Notes: a model not told the origin generated them from the sequence alone. 64,000 nt of DNA from Owenia fusiformis (GCA_903813345.2 CAIIXF020000011.1:15421754-15485753), one strand, 5' to 3'; positions 1-12,560 are shown, counted from the stretch's first letter. Numbers and translations are program-made.

Positions 1-105
1 GCAAGGCGGATGCCTCATCAGTATTTCACTGAAAGTAGTATTCAGAATACTTTTTACTGAAACTGTGAAATTGATGTTCAATAATAGTATTTATATCCTC
101 GATTT

Positions 106-200
106 TCCTCACCCATTATAATTTGCTTTACATATTAGAATTTGCCTCACCGATGAGAACTTGCCTCACCGATTAGAACTTGCCTCACCTATTATCATTT
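106..200. repeat. Short 19-bp tandem repeat
   Basis: About three to four degenerate 19-bp units built on TTGCCTCACCGATTAGAAC run in tandem, with more decayed units at the left edge. The flanking 1-105 and 200-460 show no gene or other structure that I can support. Confidence 0.7.
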
Positions 201-460
201 CCATATTGTAATACTGAGGATGTCAAGCGTAAATGGACCATCTCTTCAGATCGAAATCGAAACCAAACTGACATTATGTAAATTTAAGTTGAAAAACCAT
301 GAAAAACAGTCAACGCATTACTGTAGCGTCCGTTTTCCGTCCGTAAATTGAATTGATGGTCTTAGACACGTTTATTGTTTGAGCAAACGAGAGCTTTAAA
401 TAGGCTACGTTAATTAAAGTGAAGTAATGCAATCTTCCCCAATTTTTACTCTTACATACC

Positions 461-3137
461 CACGGGTAGTATCTAAAGCCCCGCTATGATTTAGAAGTCG
501 CGAGCAAATACCCGCTGAAATCGCGAGCAATTAAAAGAAAAGAAGGGTTATCTTTTGTTTACTTAAATTGTATGTTGTAAAAAGCGTTTTCATTTAATTT
601 TACTCAATTATTACATGGTATTGATACTAAAAAGCAACTTCTGCAAAAAAGGATCACGAGCTGATGTTCTGAGTTTTGTTATTCGATAATTGGAGAGAGA
701 ATGTATCATCTTGAATCTTTATCTATATATTTCTATATTTTATAGCTGAAGAAGGTCATTGCCCTTCAGTTGAAATGGTCATAGTAATATGAAATGAAGG
801 TATTGTGAGTTTCACTTCCTAAAGTTTCACAAAAAATTATATATTTCAATTTTAGCATATCCCTTGAGGCCCCGCTTCTACCATGAGCAATAAACTAAAG
901 ATCCCGCTGAAAACATGAGGAGGCCCCGCTGAAAACATGAGGAGGTCCCGCTGAAATCAGGAGCAAGTGGCTCTCTAAAATGGAGTGAAGACCGATTTGA
1001 CTTTGCAAATCTGCCACGACTGTAGCCAACGTCATAAATATATTAATTATTGATACTCTTCAGAGCACATATATATCATATATCATTGTCATTGTTATTA
1101 TCGGTTCGAGCAACCCCCCCCCCTTACCAAAAGCTGGCTACGAGCATGATTCCAATAAAACCATTTCACTTAATGTATTTCGACCTGACTCCATCGAGAA
1201 ATTTACCAAGAGAAGATTTAAATCCATTCCACGACTTTTGACAAGTTTCAAATAACTCGTTCTTCTTTGTATGCAATATATATTTATATTTCACTGAAGT
1301 TACATTATACTGTAGTTCAGTATATTACTACCTTAGAGGATTCAGCACCAATGGCGCACACGTTTGAAAAGGCAATTTATGGATCAACTGCTAGATGTAA
1401 GTAACAAAGGAGTACATCATCCGATTATGAGTCCGAAATAATAATAATCAAATAATTTCATCATTAAAAATTAATCGTAGGTTATGTTAAACGCACGTGT
1501 TACGCGGAAAACATGATGCAAATATGTGTCATATTCTGCAATAAATATGGCATATTCACTTGCGGTGTATGACAGATTCAGCTGCAGTATATTGCATACC
1601 CACTAAGCAATGAGAACACGATACGGAAGTACGCATTTGTCAATTGCATTGATTGAACAAACGGGTAATCATTGTGTCATTTTCACCTGCGGTATATGAC
1701 ATATTCGGCAAGTGAGTATGACATATTCTGCAAGTGACTATCAGGTATTCACTGAAATCAATGTATCGCATATTCACGGCGGAATATCGCATACTCACCT
1801 GCGGAATATGCCATAAACTGCAGGTGAGTATGGCATATACTGTATACCCGTATCACAAATACCACGCAACCATAAATGTATGCCATACTCCGCGTAACAT
1901 CGTATGTGTTATGCGGAATACGATGTTACGCGGAATATGGCATATATTCATGATTGCGTGGTATTTATGATACAGGTGTATATGCCATATTCAGCTGTGG
2001 TATATGGCGTATTCCGCAGGTGAGTATGGCATATTCCGTATTGAATATGTGATACATTGATTTCAGTAAATACCCCATGCTCGCAGAATATGTCATACTC
2101 ACTTGCAGAATATATTACACCGCAGGTGAGTATGCCATATACCGCAGGTGAATCTGTCATACTCCACAAGTGAATATGCCATATTCATTGTGGAATATGA
2201 CATATATTTGTATCGTGTTTACCGCGTAACAATATGTCCAGGAAAATGGCTTATGCAGGACATACGATTTATATGTAGAGTAGAACCTGAATTATCATGG
2301 AGACTTTGTGGTTCTCCTTTCTCTCTAAATTTCATCTTCTTGCAACTTGGGGTGTCTTTGTTTAATACAAGACTCATTACCCTGAACCTCAGGCTTCAAT
2401 TAAGTTCATTCTTGAAATGATATCCACGTTCTCCTATACATTTTGATATGGATGCAACTCTATAAAATGTTTGACGAAATCTCTGGTAGCTTGAAGTTGG
2501 AATGGAAACATTAGAAACCTGGCCCCTAGAATGAAACAGTATATATACAGTAATTATTAGAAGTACTTAACTTGGTCTTTCGTGTACGTTTATTTGAAGA
2601 ACCTCAATATTTTATGTAATAGTAATAAGCTTTCCTCGTGATCGAAGCGGGTACTCGTGATATCTCCTCCTGTTTTCAGCGGGACCTCCTCATGTTTTCA
2701 GCGGGGCTTCCTCATAATTTCAGCGGGGCCACTGGCATACCTTCAATGATGTATTTCACCCCCCACAGTGGATGTTTTTGAAAACAAACTTATCAATACA
2801 TACAATGTTGATCCAATATTCATAATGAGGTATGTATATCGTAGTTCTTGTCTCTATTTTAACCATGAAAGTAATATGTTAACAGTAAATTATGCAAACG
2901 TGCATATTGACGCCCGTTTCTTCCATGCCAGTAAAAAAAGTTATCTTTCATGTCATTGTTTGTGAAGATATACCTGTTCTGAAAGTATACCTAAAGTATC
3001 AAAGAACAGTAATGCGTATTCTTACCTTTTTGGTCCATATTTCCAGATGAATTAAATAAAAAGGACTTTGCTCGTGATTTCAGCGGGAACTTGCTCGCGA
3101 CCTCTCAATTATAACGGGGCTTTGGATACAACCCGTG
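461..3137. mobile_element. 2.7 kb foldback DNA element with 5-bp target duplication
   Basis: The ends are inverted copies: CACGGGT at 461-467 and ACCCGTG at 3131-3137. The similarity continues inward for about 75 bp (461-535 against 3064-3137). The element is flanked by the 5-bp direct repeat ATACC (456-460 and 3138-3142), as expected of a target-site duplication. A second pair of inverted arms lies inside (about 862-970 and 2640-2745). Both pairs of arms contain a repeated 20-bp motif close to CCCGCTGAAATCGCGAGCAA, which resembles the subterminal binding-site repeats of foldback transposons. No transposase is visible, so it is non-autonomous. The family is unassigned; the 5-bp duplication does not decide it. 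Confidence 0.8.
1499..2230. mobile_element. Palindromic MITE nested in the foldback element
   Basis: The sequence is an imperfect inverted repeat over nearly its whole length, with its axis near 1911. The arms start with GTTACGCGG at 1499 and end with CCGCGTAAC at 2230. The central arms around 1891-1907 and 1919-1935 are exactly complementary over 17 bp, and weaker complementarity extends outward for more than 300 bp on each side. The left arm carries about 70 bp (near 1610-1680) that is absent from the right arm. A detached right end of the same family lies at 28203-28246. Open frames on either strand here are by-products of the palindrome. I see no clear target duplication. Confidence 0.75.
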
Positions 3138-3142
3138 ATACC

Positions 3143-6100
3143 TGCGACAAAGAGAAGCGTTTGTACATAAAAAGATACGCCTGGCACTTTACAAAGTAAA
3201 ATGAGATTTAGTTAAATTCACCTTGATGTTTATGGAAGATTCCTTTAACTAATAAAAATGCAAAATGTGATACAATAATGCATCATAAATGATGAGCGAG
3301 AGGTACGAGTGTAGCTCATATAAGGTGTCGTTTTCCGAGCAATATTCCATTATGGATCCTGATCAGCACTACAACCTTGCCATTTTTCTTGTTATGATCT
3401 GAGTATCATGTGATGTTTCAGGTCATCTAAACGGCCAACCCCCCTTGGATTTTAAAAAAAGGTTTCAGCCCTTGGTGAATCCTGGCTAGGGGACTGCTGG
3501 TTAATTACTTATGAAATCAACTAACAGAAATCCGCAATGTTATTAGATCCTCATTAGTTTCTGACACTTTCACCTTTACAACTGGTGTTCAAACCCGGGA
3601 AAATTAGTTAGCTAGCGCCATGTTCGTTTCACCTTCGTATGTTATCTGCGTAAATACTAATTAATGCTTCTTGTGTAACTGGAATCATGCAACAAGATAT
3701 CTATAATTGAACAGTCATAAACATTATACTTAATTACAACATTTATAGTTCACGAAGGATATTACATATATCATTTACGTCATGTATAATTACATAAACC
3801 TCGTTATGTGTCTTGGACTAGGGCACACCCCATTCTCTTATACGTCGTAACACCGGAAGCTTACGACGTTATACCCAATATTTTCGGCGGGAGATTTGTA
3901 AGTACTCATTTACTTCGACGTTTTGACAGAATATGGTCCTTTCCCTTTCGTGGAAACATTGACCATACCATGCAGATATACCTCTAATGTCGCTACGTCT
4001 CAACATTTCGTCTGAACACGGTCTAAAACTTCTCAAACCTTCTAGAAAGCTCAAAGATACATTGAAACCTATTTACATGTTCTTACTTTTTTCGATTTTT
4101 GAGAAATACGTGTAAATGGCTCATTATACTAGATTGTCCTCCCACCACCTTTTTACCGCAAGGTCCACATGGTATTACACAACAATAATTTCAAACACAG
4201 GGTCTTGATTATAATCATCTGGGGAATAATCAATCAATCAACGTATGCAATTTAAAAGGACTTTGATCGATTGGAATGACTCTGTTTGTATTAACATGTT
4301 GATCTGATAAGTCAATTTAAATGCAATCTCGTTGAATATATCCCCCTGTCCTGATATGGCAGGCCAATGGTACGGTTCGAAGTATGACAGGGCTAGACTT
4401 TTCTTTTTGACAAACTACAACGATCCTTGTGGGAGAACGAATGCCAAGATCGATGGAAATTATTGAGCGCTTAGAATCATTTAATGGCGCTTTATACTAG
4501 TAGTAGTCTAGCTACAAGCCCTTATGACACAGGTTGTTAAAGTAGATAGTCTAGGGTCTTCAAGCAAGACTAATTTACAATCATTTGCACAAAACGCCAT
4601 TTTTGAGTGATGAACATTTTTCATTAAACCAGTTTCACACTTTTACACCTATTTTCTCAACAGGAAAGTATCGGTTCATTAGTAATAATAGTTATTGCCC
4701 GGACAGACGCACGAACATAGAACGTCACTGTATCTGTACTGCAATTTCTTATACAAAACCCCACGACTTAATTAAATACCATGACATCAGTGTCGAGCAG
4801 AAATGCAATAAGTACCAGACGTATTTAATATTTTTTGCACAATGAGATGGACATGGTGATATTTATTTAGGAAACTCAACCATTAACCGCATCTGACAGA
4901 AAACATAACGATCACAATAGTGCAGTTAAAGTAGCACTTAACTAATTGGAGATTATAACTGATTGAACTACCCTCGTTTACATACTAATAGAATCGATCA
5001 AACGTATGACACTAATAACTACATAGTAGGTCTCAAGCACAGAGCATAACCTTACTTTTACATGAAACTTATTTTTACACGCAAGCAAGAAATGCCTTCC
5101 AAGAGGGAAATAAACGGACAACGTGGCTCACCACAACCAATCATGGTCAGTAGGTACCCCAAAACAATGTGCAATCTGCAATCTGTACAATCTGTTTTAC
5201 CATACTATATGATGCCTATATGGTCCTTATATGGATCTATCACATGAATACCGTGTGACCCAATACCAACACTGAACTTTGAAACTACATTTTCAGAAAT
5301 AGGTTTTTACCATGTAAGAGTATTGGTGAATGTATAATATATCAGTTTCTCAGAAAGCTAAATATACTAAGTGCAATAAATAAAACAAGATAATCCAGTG
5401 AAAATGGCACTAGAAAATACGAAGGCCATAATGCTATTTTGACAAAACTGATCCATTTTTATGAAAATACCACAGAGAAACTACATGTAACAGATTGTTT
5501 TCTGTTGGTAAGGTAACATGACGTCATAAATTAAAATATAATCAACACTGTAAGCGCTGTTGTTTGTTTAGTTGATAGGAACTGATGAGTAACTGATGTC
5601 ACAGTTTTATGTGATATTATGTCATGTCTTCATCACAATCACAACATATGACGTCGTATTCGTTGCCTTGATGATTTGCCATATCAGGTAATAATGGTGG
5701 ACTTTTGGTCACGTGATTGGCCGAACTCCGGTTCATAGAACGAATGGCTCCGCCCACTTGGTGGGGGGCCTTCGTAAAAAACACTGAACTTTGGGGGATC
5801 TCCCCCATGGGAACAGACAGAAGTTATTCAACAACATAAATCAAAAATGTCCAAAACCAAACGTACTTGGTGTGAATAGAACTAACTATTGTAAAAATAA
5901 ACACTCTTTATGAAAAATAAATCAATTGTTGAAGTGTCCGATTCTAATAATTGACCTTTTGCGATCAGAATTCAGGAATTTTGTTTATGGATACTGTTGT
6001 CATGTATTTTGTCTTATTGGTGTGACGTCATATAGAAATGATATTAGACATGATGGAATCACGAAATGGCGGACACGTGGCAGTTTTGTGCAAAAAATAT

Positions 6101-6149
6101 TGTCGTTTCTTTTATGAAAACCATGGGTCGGATATTTACCAGGTATGCC
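3143..6149. other. No supported feature
   Basis: AT-rich unique-looking DNA. I found only small imperfect dyads, such as TACGTCGTAA near 3841 facing TTACGACGTTA near 3863. The open frames are short, lack coding character and have no splice-site context. Confidence 0.5.
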
Positions 6150-6345
6150 GATTTGACTAGATCATGATTATATCTATATATGTGCGAAGTTTTGGTGAAA
6201 TTCATACTAAACATCGATGCCTATAAGCGCCCCCCGATTTCTTCAAAATCGGGGGGCGCTTAACCGCTATCTAAATCACGTCAGTAAGATCTTAGACTTG
6301 GTATGTACTTAGCATGAATGTTGATCTAGTCAAATAGAACGCTTT
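6150..6345. repeat. Hairpin with a perfect GC-rich core
   Basis: The core is a perfect inverted repeat: TAAGCGCCCCCCGATTT at 6224-6240 and its complement at 6246-6262, separated by five bases. A second pair of arms (ATTTGACTAGATCA near 6152 and its complement near 6330) is placed roughly symmetrically around it, so this is probably a decayed palindromic MITE with a preserved core. No open frame is associated. Confidence 0.75.
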
Positions 6346-6501
6346 CGTGAAAAATAAATCAATAAAGCACGAAATATAGAAGATTATCTCTCAAAATCAA
6401 ACATCTAAAGCTGAGTGACCTAATTGTGACGTCACTTCAAGATAGAATCCATCCGGTGATCGCAAATCATCAATTGTATGGCGTAACGAGCGTGCACAAG
6501 A

Positions 6502-7175
6502 AGGATTGGCTCCCAGAATGCAATCTCGATGTTTTCCAACAATTTCAAAACACACACGAATTGATCAAGATATAAGGATATAGTCCTGAGTAAGGACACT
6601 AGCGGTTAGTGATTTGGTTTTCTGTATAAAAAGTCATTTTTCTCCTTTCCTACCCCATTGGAGCGCCATCTGGCGTTTGGGAAGTGAATTGGGACTAAAT
6701 ATTTATAAGGTGGTTCCTGATTTATCTGAAAACATGTGAAAGTTCAGTGGGAAATCTCATTTTAAGCTGGCGGCGGAGTGATTTTGACCTTAGTGATTTT
6801 ACCAGAATTCTCTGAGAAATCTGACGATAGAGGGGGTTAGTGTCTTCAAGTTTATTTATCTCAAAAATTCGGTGGATAACCCATGGTAAGATTGTAATAG
6901 CAGGCTAGGCGAGTCTCTCCCGAACACTGTGGTATGTTGCACTAGGCTTGGATACTAGTCTTTAATAAGATACAGGGTAAAATGTTATAATGGCCACCTA
7001 TGGGAAACTCTACTGTGGTCTTCAACCATAAGTTCAAATCCTTAAATCATTGATTATGAATTTATAGTCAGTTAAAATGTCAGGAAATAACGACATCGAG
7101 GACACTTTCAATGTTGATATCGATTAGGTCAAGATCGAATATCGAGTTGCGTCCCTAGGAGCCAATCCTCCTTGG
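6502..7175. repeat. Decayed inverted-repeat element
   Basis: AAGGATTGGCTCC near 6503, continuing towards a CTCGAT motif, is matched in reverse complement near 7143-7175 by an arm of about 30 bp. Further inward similarity is patchy. It could be an old MITE of about 670 bp. No target duplication was found and no coding potential is visible. Confidence 0.45.
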
Positions 7176-7655
7176 AGCGTGCCTGTGTGTGCAACTGTAC
7201 ATGCACCTGTGCAATTCACTCATTCTAATCAACACTTGGAACAACTGCATGAAATCTTGTGAATCAAGATGGCCTAATACTGAGCTTCCATCGGGTTGCC
7301 TTGGATGGGTGTATGTTACAATCTGAGAAGTAAGCTTTTTAATGGATTTTTATTTTAATTCAAGCAGTATTAATTGTATATGGTGCAACAGGAATGTGTT
7401 TCATACAATTTGCAAATCTATAAAGGTTTTCAAGCTAGAATTTTGGCGTAAGGGACACGACATGTTAGCATGTTTTTTAATACACGTTTGAGAAAAAACG
7501 CCTGATTTCGTTGATACCAGGGGACGTGTAAATCTATGATAGTTATCAAGGGTCTCATTATTACTGATGATCTAGTGGAAAAATTGAAGTGTTAAGATAA
7601 AACATTGATCATAAGCCTACCGGGCACATCACCCGAATACAAAATATAGGCTTTC

Positions 7656-8465
7656 ACACGCCTAACCATCGACAAGGTACAGTGACAAAATCTACCGTAC
7701 CGTAGTACACTTTCGATGTACGATGTCACTTTTTAACGGATTTGAAGCAAAGACAATGATGCAATTGTGATGTAGGTTTTAAAAAATTAATCTTGGGAAT
7801 ACTTGAAAGATTTCATGTTTAATTTCGTGTGAATATGTTTAGGAAGACATTTAACTTTCTAATAACGTTAAAAGATTTTCGAACGGTGCTCGATTTTTTT
7901 CGTAGGCAATCTACCCACGAAAATTGATCAGTTGGAAAATGTTTGGTTTTCCACATATTTGATCATTTTTTCCCCTGTTGCCTAAGAGTGTCGATTATTT
8001 TTATGAGAATATGTTTCTCTATACTACACAATCTGAGACTAACATAAATATGTTAGTCTCAGACACAATTTAGGACGGGTGGAGATTAATAAATATTCAA
8101 GTATTTATTGTAATTTTAAAAGATCAGTAATGCGCGTTGTTAATTCGAATGTACGTTGTCCCTGTAATTGATATACGTCCTTGGATAATAATGGGACACG
8201 TACATTCGAGTTGACAACATACACTTATGATTTTTTAAATTATAGCCAAAATGTTAATACTTATTAAATCTTTAACAGACCTTAATTGTGCTGCTTAAAG
8301 AAACATATTCTCATAAAAATCTTCGGCATTCTTAGACGACAGGGGATCGGAGGAAATGATCAAAGGAAATGTGTAAAAACACAACATTTTCCAACCGACA
8401 AATTATATGGGTAGATTGACTACGGTATATTTTGTCACTGTACCTTGTCAATGGTTAGGCGTGTT
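7656..8465. mobile_element. 0.8 kb foldback MITE
   Basis: Outer arms around 7656-7700 and 8425-8465 are reverse complements (ACACGCCTAACCATCGACAA against the same with one change). The complementarity continues inward through 7905-8030 and 8275-8420, and reaches a central pair at about 8130-8162 and 8188-8220. The left arm also holds about 200 bp with no partner (about 7700-7900). No transposase is present. The family is not identified. Confidence 0.75.
8026..8069. repeat. 30-bp palindromic micro-insertion with 7-bp duplication
   Basis: A 30-bp palindrome (CTGAGACTAACATA, two bases, then its complement) at 8033-8062 is flanked by the direct repeat ACACAAT at 8026-8032 and 8063-8069. The opposite arm of the surrounding foldback element (near 8281-8300) has only one copy of this flank and no palindrome. 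That gives an internal empty-site comparison: the palindrome was added to the left arm later. Confidence 0.75.
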
Positions 8466-8469
8466 ACAT

Positions 8470-9478
8470 TGACAACTCTCTTAAACGCCGAAAACGAAAC
8501 CCTTTTTAAAATAAATGCCTGGTTTTTGAAAATATTGACTTATTTTATCACATTGAGGCCAATTTTTCAAAAAGGCTCATTTTTTCAGTTTGATAATCAA
8601 ATGATAAAGATTCCGTTTTCTTAATTCTAGCCTAACTTCTGTTTCTCAAGGGGTACACATAAACCAATCAGGTGAAATTGAAATGATAGGGATTACCATG
8701 TCAGAATTGAACGTAACAAATTACAAATGTAGCTTGGAAAGATTAGTTTAGTGATTATGTTGTCGTAGGCGGATTGACCATTAGATGGTGGAATGACATG
8801 TGGGGAATTGAAGATGGATTAGGAGACATTACCCCTTACGTTCACTCACGATCGCGATCGTCAATTCATGAGTAGGTTCGTTCTTCCTGGGTTATTTTCT
8901 ATTGTTCATCTTTAGAAAACACGTCCTAAATCTTTCAATGACAGACATATTGTTTCAAAATAATCTTCTTACAAAATACTCTGATTGAAATTGCCATTAC
9001 TTGAGCAAACGGTGGTCGATAGAATGACACTAATTTCCCAAAGGGTTTCGATTACAGCATCAGAAAGGGAAATATGTCCGGACTAGAATAATATAAGCAA
9101 TTAATAATAACGGCATTCTGCTCGTTAAACTTGATTGTATATAGCGATTTTGACACTATTGAGTCAATCATTTCTAACATTTTTAGTGGGAACAAAATTG
9201 ATAAAATAAATTTTGTTCAAATGAATACAATTTTCAAAAATGAATATTTATTGGAGACCTTTGACCTCAGATGGCATTCACGAAAAATTAGTATTAGGAC
9301 ATCAGACGGGGGATGGGGGTTAATCGGAATCAAATATGAGGAACAATACTCATGGTGATTTTGGCAAGGGGATATACTCGTATAATGTGTGAAGTCAAGA
9401 CAAAAACTCATGATATTGTTCATTCTAAAATGAAATTATATTCATAGGATATCATGTTAAAGTAAATTTTTAACAAGG
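8470..9478. other. No supported feature
   Basis: AT-rich unique-looking sequence. There is an 8-bp GC palindrome (GATCGCGATC) near 8850. I see no exon, RNA gene or repeat boundary that I could defend. Confidence 0.4.
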
Positions 9479-9580
9479 CACAAACATGCAAAATGTCACC
9501 ACCTGTCATTTAGTACAGACGCCGATGCCGAACACCGTCCACAAAAAGCTATAACAGTATTTCACCACGTTGTTTCAATA
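9479..9580. repeat. Dispersed repeat fragment (copy 1 of 3)
   Basis: This segment, with the core ATGCAAAATGTCACCACCTG followed by a CATTTG/CATTTA-type motif and an AAAAAGCTATAACA-like stretch, recurs in diverged form at about 38510-38650 and 43080-43240. It is an unclassified interspersed repeat with no open frame. Just downstream, 9608-9632 holds a small perfect hairpin (ATATAACATAC and its complement). Confidence 0.5.
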
Positions 9581-10610
9581 AGCCCAGCATTGAACAAGCT
9601 TTCATATGATATATAACATACACTGTATGTTATATGAACATACACTGTTATATGTATATGATTTGCGGTTGAAGTGAGGATGGTCATTATGAAACACCCT
9701 GTAAATGGCATATCTTTATATGAGTAGCTCAGTGAAAGCTTTCAAATTGAAATGTTAACGGGTCGAAAACACGATAGCATTACACTATATTTAATCTTTC
9801 GAAAGACTTCGAAGAATACGCTCTGACATATGAGGTTCTCACACGCGTTATATCGGCATCACGTGATGGTTGGCTTACCCGTAAACAACACGTGCATACA
9901 TAGGGTAGGTTGGCAAACCATATCAAGTGTATAGACAATAACTGCCATCTACAATAATGGAGTTTCTAAATGATTTTGAAATCTCGCTAATTCTCGTTTT
10001 TTCATGAGATTTTAAGAGATTTGCACATTTTGCCTCTAATGACTTACATTTCTTTCTTTTTGATAGCATATTTGAATTCAATGATATGTTTCCTACAATA
10101 ATAGCTTTGATTTACACATTTATGTCATTTAAATCATTCTCCATGACATTTAAAAAAACTTGGGCCAAATCTCCATTGATGTTGTGCTAAAATTCTTTAA
10201 AACCATGGTTTAATCGTATGACAACCAACATTTTCATGTTTAATCACAATATGTTCATTGACAGGGTCATTTAATAGTATGCCATTCAAATTTCAGACAG
10301 ATTTAACTAACACTCTTTGATAAATCATGAAATTAAGTGACTATTGCAAGCTATTAGCATAGAACTCAATGGAAGGTTGGCATAAGATGAACAAAGGTGA
10401 CATCTATTATGTCATCTTTATTCAGCTTTATTTAGCTATTTAGAAACTATACTATTGAAATCATACGGTTATTGCGTACTCGTTTTGGCTAAATAAGCAA
10501 TCAACTGAAATGGAATTTATATCGGCTGATTAAAAGTGCATAAAATATTCACATTTAACAGGGTGATATTGAAAAGTTATAGAAGAAAGGTAATTTAAAA
10601 GTGGGCATGG

Positions 10611-10877
10611 TTGATGGAACTCAAGATGCACAATATTAAAGAGAATTTAGAGAAATTATTTAATGTAAATCTTGATTTTAATGCCCATGATATGGTGTTC
10701 GGAAGATCTGTAAATAATGTAAACATTTTGATAAATAGGCTATCACTAGCAATCAAATATTATATATATGCAAAAAAATTTAATGAGGTAAATCCAATCT
10801 TCGACGTGATTCAATTTGAAAATAATATGTTTTTATATATACCAGAGCTTTTGGGTATGACTGTTGCGAATGTCTGA
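10611..10877 (+). mobile_element. LINE ORF2 C-terminal remnant
   Basis: An 88-codon open stretch includes HDMVFGRSVNNVNILINRL followed by an AIKYYIYAKKF-like segment. In many animal non-LTR retrotransposons, the very C-terminus of ORF2 has an F-G motif followed by an I-N-x-L-x-x-x-x-K-Y-Y-I-Y helix, and this matches that layout. An A-rich AATAAA-type run lies near 10955, consistent with a LINE 3' end around 10975. The first codon is TTG after an upstream stop, so this is a fragment and not a gene. The family is not assignable. The call rests on pattern resemblance only. Confidence 0.45.
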
Positions 10878-11283
10878 ATGAATGGAGGTGGTGTGAAAGT
10901 GGTTTTATATTTCATCTTTGCCTTGTTAAATGTATTATTTCATGTTTGATTCAATAAAAAAAAGATTTATCAGTGAAAATGTACAGAGTCTATATTTCAT
11001 ACTGTAGACATCATATTTCTGTTTATCTTATGTCGATAGCTAAATACAAAAAGTAAGACGAAATGGTTCTCTTCATTTCAGATATTTGAATTTTTGTTGT
11101 GCTGGTGGTCTTGAGTTTGAAATCTGTTGAAAGTTGTTTAAAATTGGAATAGATGGCGGATCGGAAAGGGGTCATATATTTTTATTTCAATGGCCTTTCA
11201 ATGCAAGATCATGTTTTGGTTTTAAATGAGACATATGGATTTAACCCGTGTTATGAAGGTACCGAAAATCATCGTTTTTCATA

Positions 11284-11570
11284 ATCATGGTGACTGTCCA
11301 GGCCCCGTGTATCGCGAGCAAGTTCCCGCTGACATCGCGAGCAATGAGTTCATGTTAGAAGCGGGGCCTTGAGAGATATGATAAAATATAGTTATAGTTG
11401 AACGTCGTTGCCCTGCAATTGAAATAGTTATTGAACTACATGTATGAAACCAAGTAATACTACTGAATTTCACTTTCTAAATCTTCATAGAAAATTTTAT
11501 ATTTCAATTCTATCATCTCTCAATGGCTCATTGCTCGCGATGTCAGTAGGACCTGGATAGTCCTCGTGAT
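11284..11570. mobile_element. MITE related to the 461-3137 element
   Basis: The ends are inverted: GACTGTCCAGG at 11292 faces CCTGGATAGTCC near 11553. The arms carry the motif CCCGCTGACATCGCGAGCAA and its complement. The inner segment (about 11390-11520) aligns by eye with 740-870 of the larger foldback element, including a shared TATATTTCAATT-type stretch. It is therefore a short relative sharing both subterminal motifs and body sequence. No coding potential. Confidence 0.65.
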
Positions 11571-12239
11571 GATTAAATCGGAGATTTCAATGTTTGCCAA
11601 TTGGATTATATTAGTTCATTAAAACATTTCTGGTTCCTTATGGAGTTTTAGAGAGTTGAGAGATGTTCAAGAAACTTGCCTGATTCAGAACTTGACCAGA
11701 CGGTCATCCTCCGAACTCAGGCCTCCAGAACACGAAGAATGAACGTAGTGGATGATGTCTAGAGTCCTGCGTTTGGAGAATGGAAGACCGTACAATATTG
11801 GATATTAAATTGAATTAACAAAAACAAAGAAAATATGACAACTTTTCTACTTTTTAATTATGTTCATATGCATTGTAAGCACTGGTTGTAAGAAAGGAGA
11901 TAACTTATCACGTTTTCTTATCGTGATTAAATTAGATGCCATAATGTAACACGTTGTGATTAAAGAATCTAGGAGTTATATTCAACTTAAAAATAGCAGT
12001 TATAACACGATCTATATTCCATCACGTTCAGCTGTTTTCTTATCCTCTGGAGATATGACATAAGACTTAATTAAGCACAAATAAATAGTACCGTGGTAAC
12101 TGGGCTCACATGGTGTTGCTCAAAAGTGAATGATGGCTAAAATGGCAGAAAAAACAGATATAATTTTTTTCCGATTTTTTGTAACAAAATTATTTCATAC
12201 AACTATTCTTTACAGTGGCATGGCTTTTGTACAATGCAC

Positions 12240-12560
12240 AACACCTGAAATTATTTGTAAAGCTAGGAAATGGGCCAAAAGTGAATTTCGCAAGAAAAAA
12301 ATTAAGACCATTTTGAAAATAGGTGAGCTTTTGAACCAGGAGTCATGGGGGAGTTTTCTGTATTGATGTTGAACAAAAATAACATGAAACGGGAATCCTA
12401 TCGACACAGGTTTAAGGAAATGGTCCAAAAGTAAATTTCGCGAAACAAAAATGGCGGCCATTTTGAAAATAGGCGAGATTTTGAACCAGGAGTCACAGGG
12501 GAGTTTTCTATATTGATGTTGAACAAAAATAACTTAAAACGGGAATCCTATTGACAGGTT
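12240..12560. repeat. Two tandem 150-bp units of a dispersed repeat
   Basis: TTGAACCAGGAGTCA recurs at 12331 and 12481, and the surrounding 150 bp are clearly duplicated (a CCATTTTGAAAATAGG core, then GTTGAACAAAAATAAC). The core resembles the GGCGGCCATTTTGAATT motif seen at 21.5-21.7 kb and 32.5 kb, and the copy ends with a GACAGACAGACAGACAC tract at about 12578. It appears to be a member of that dispersed family. Open frames on both strands here are incidental. Confidence 0.6.
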
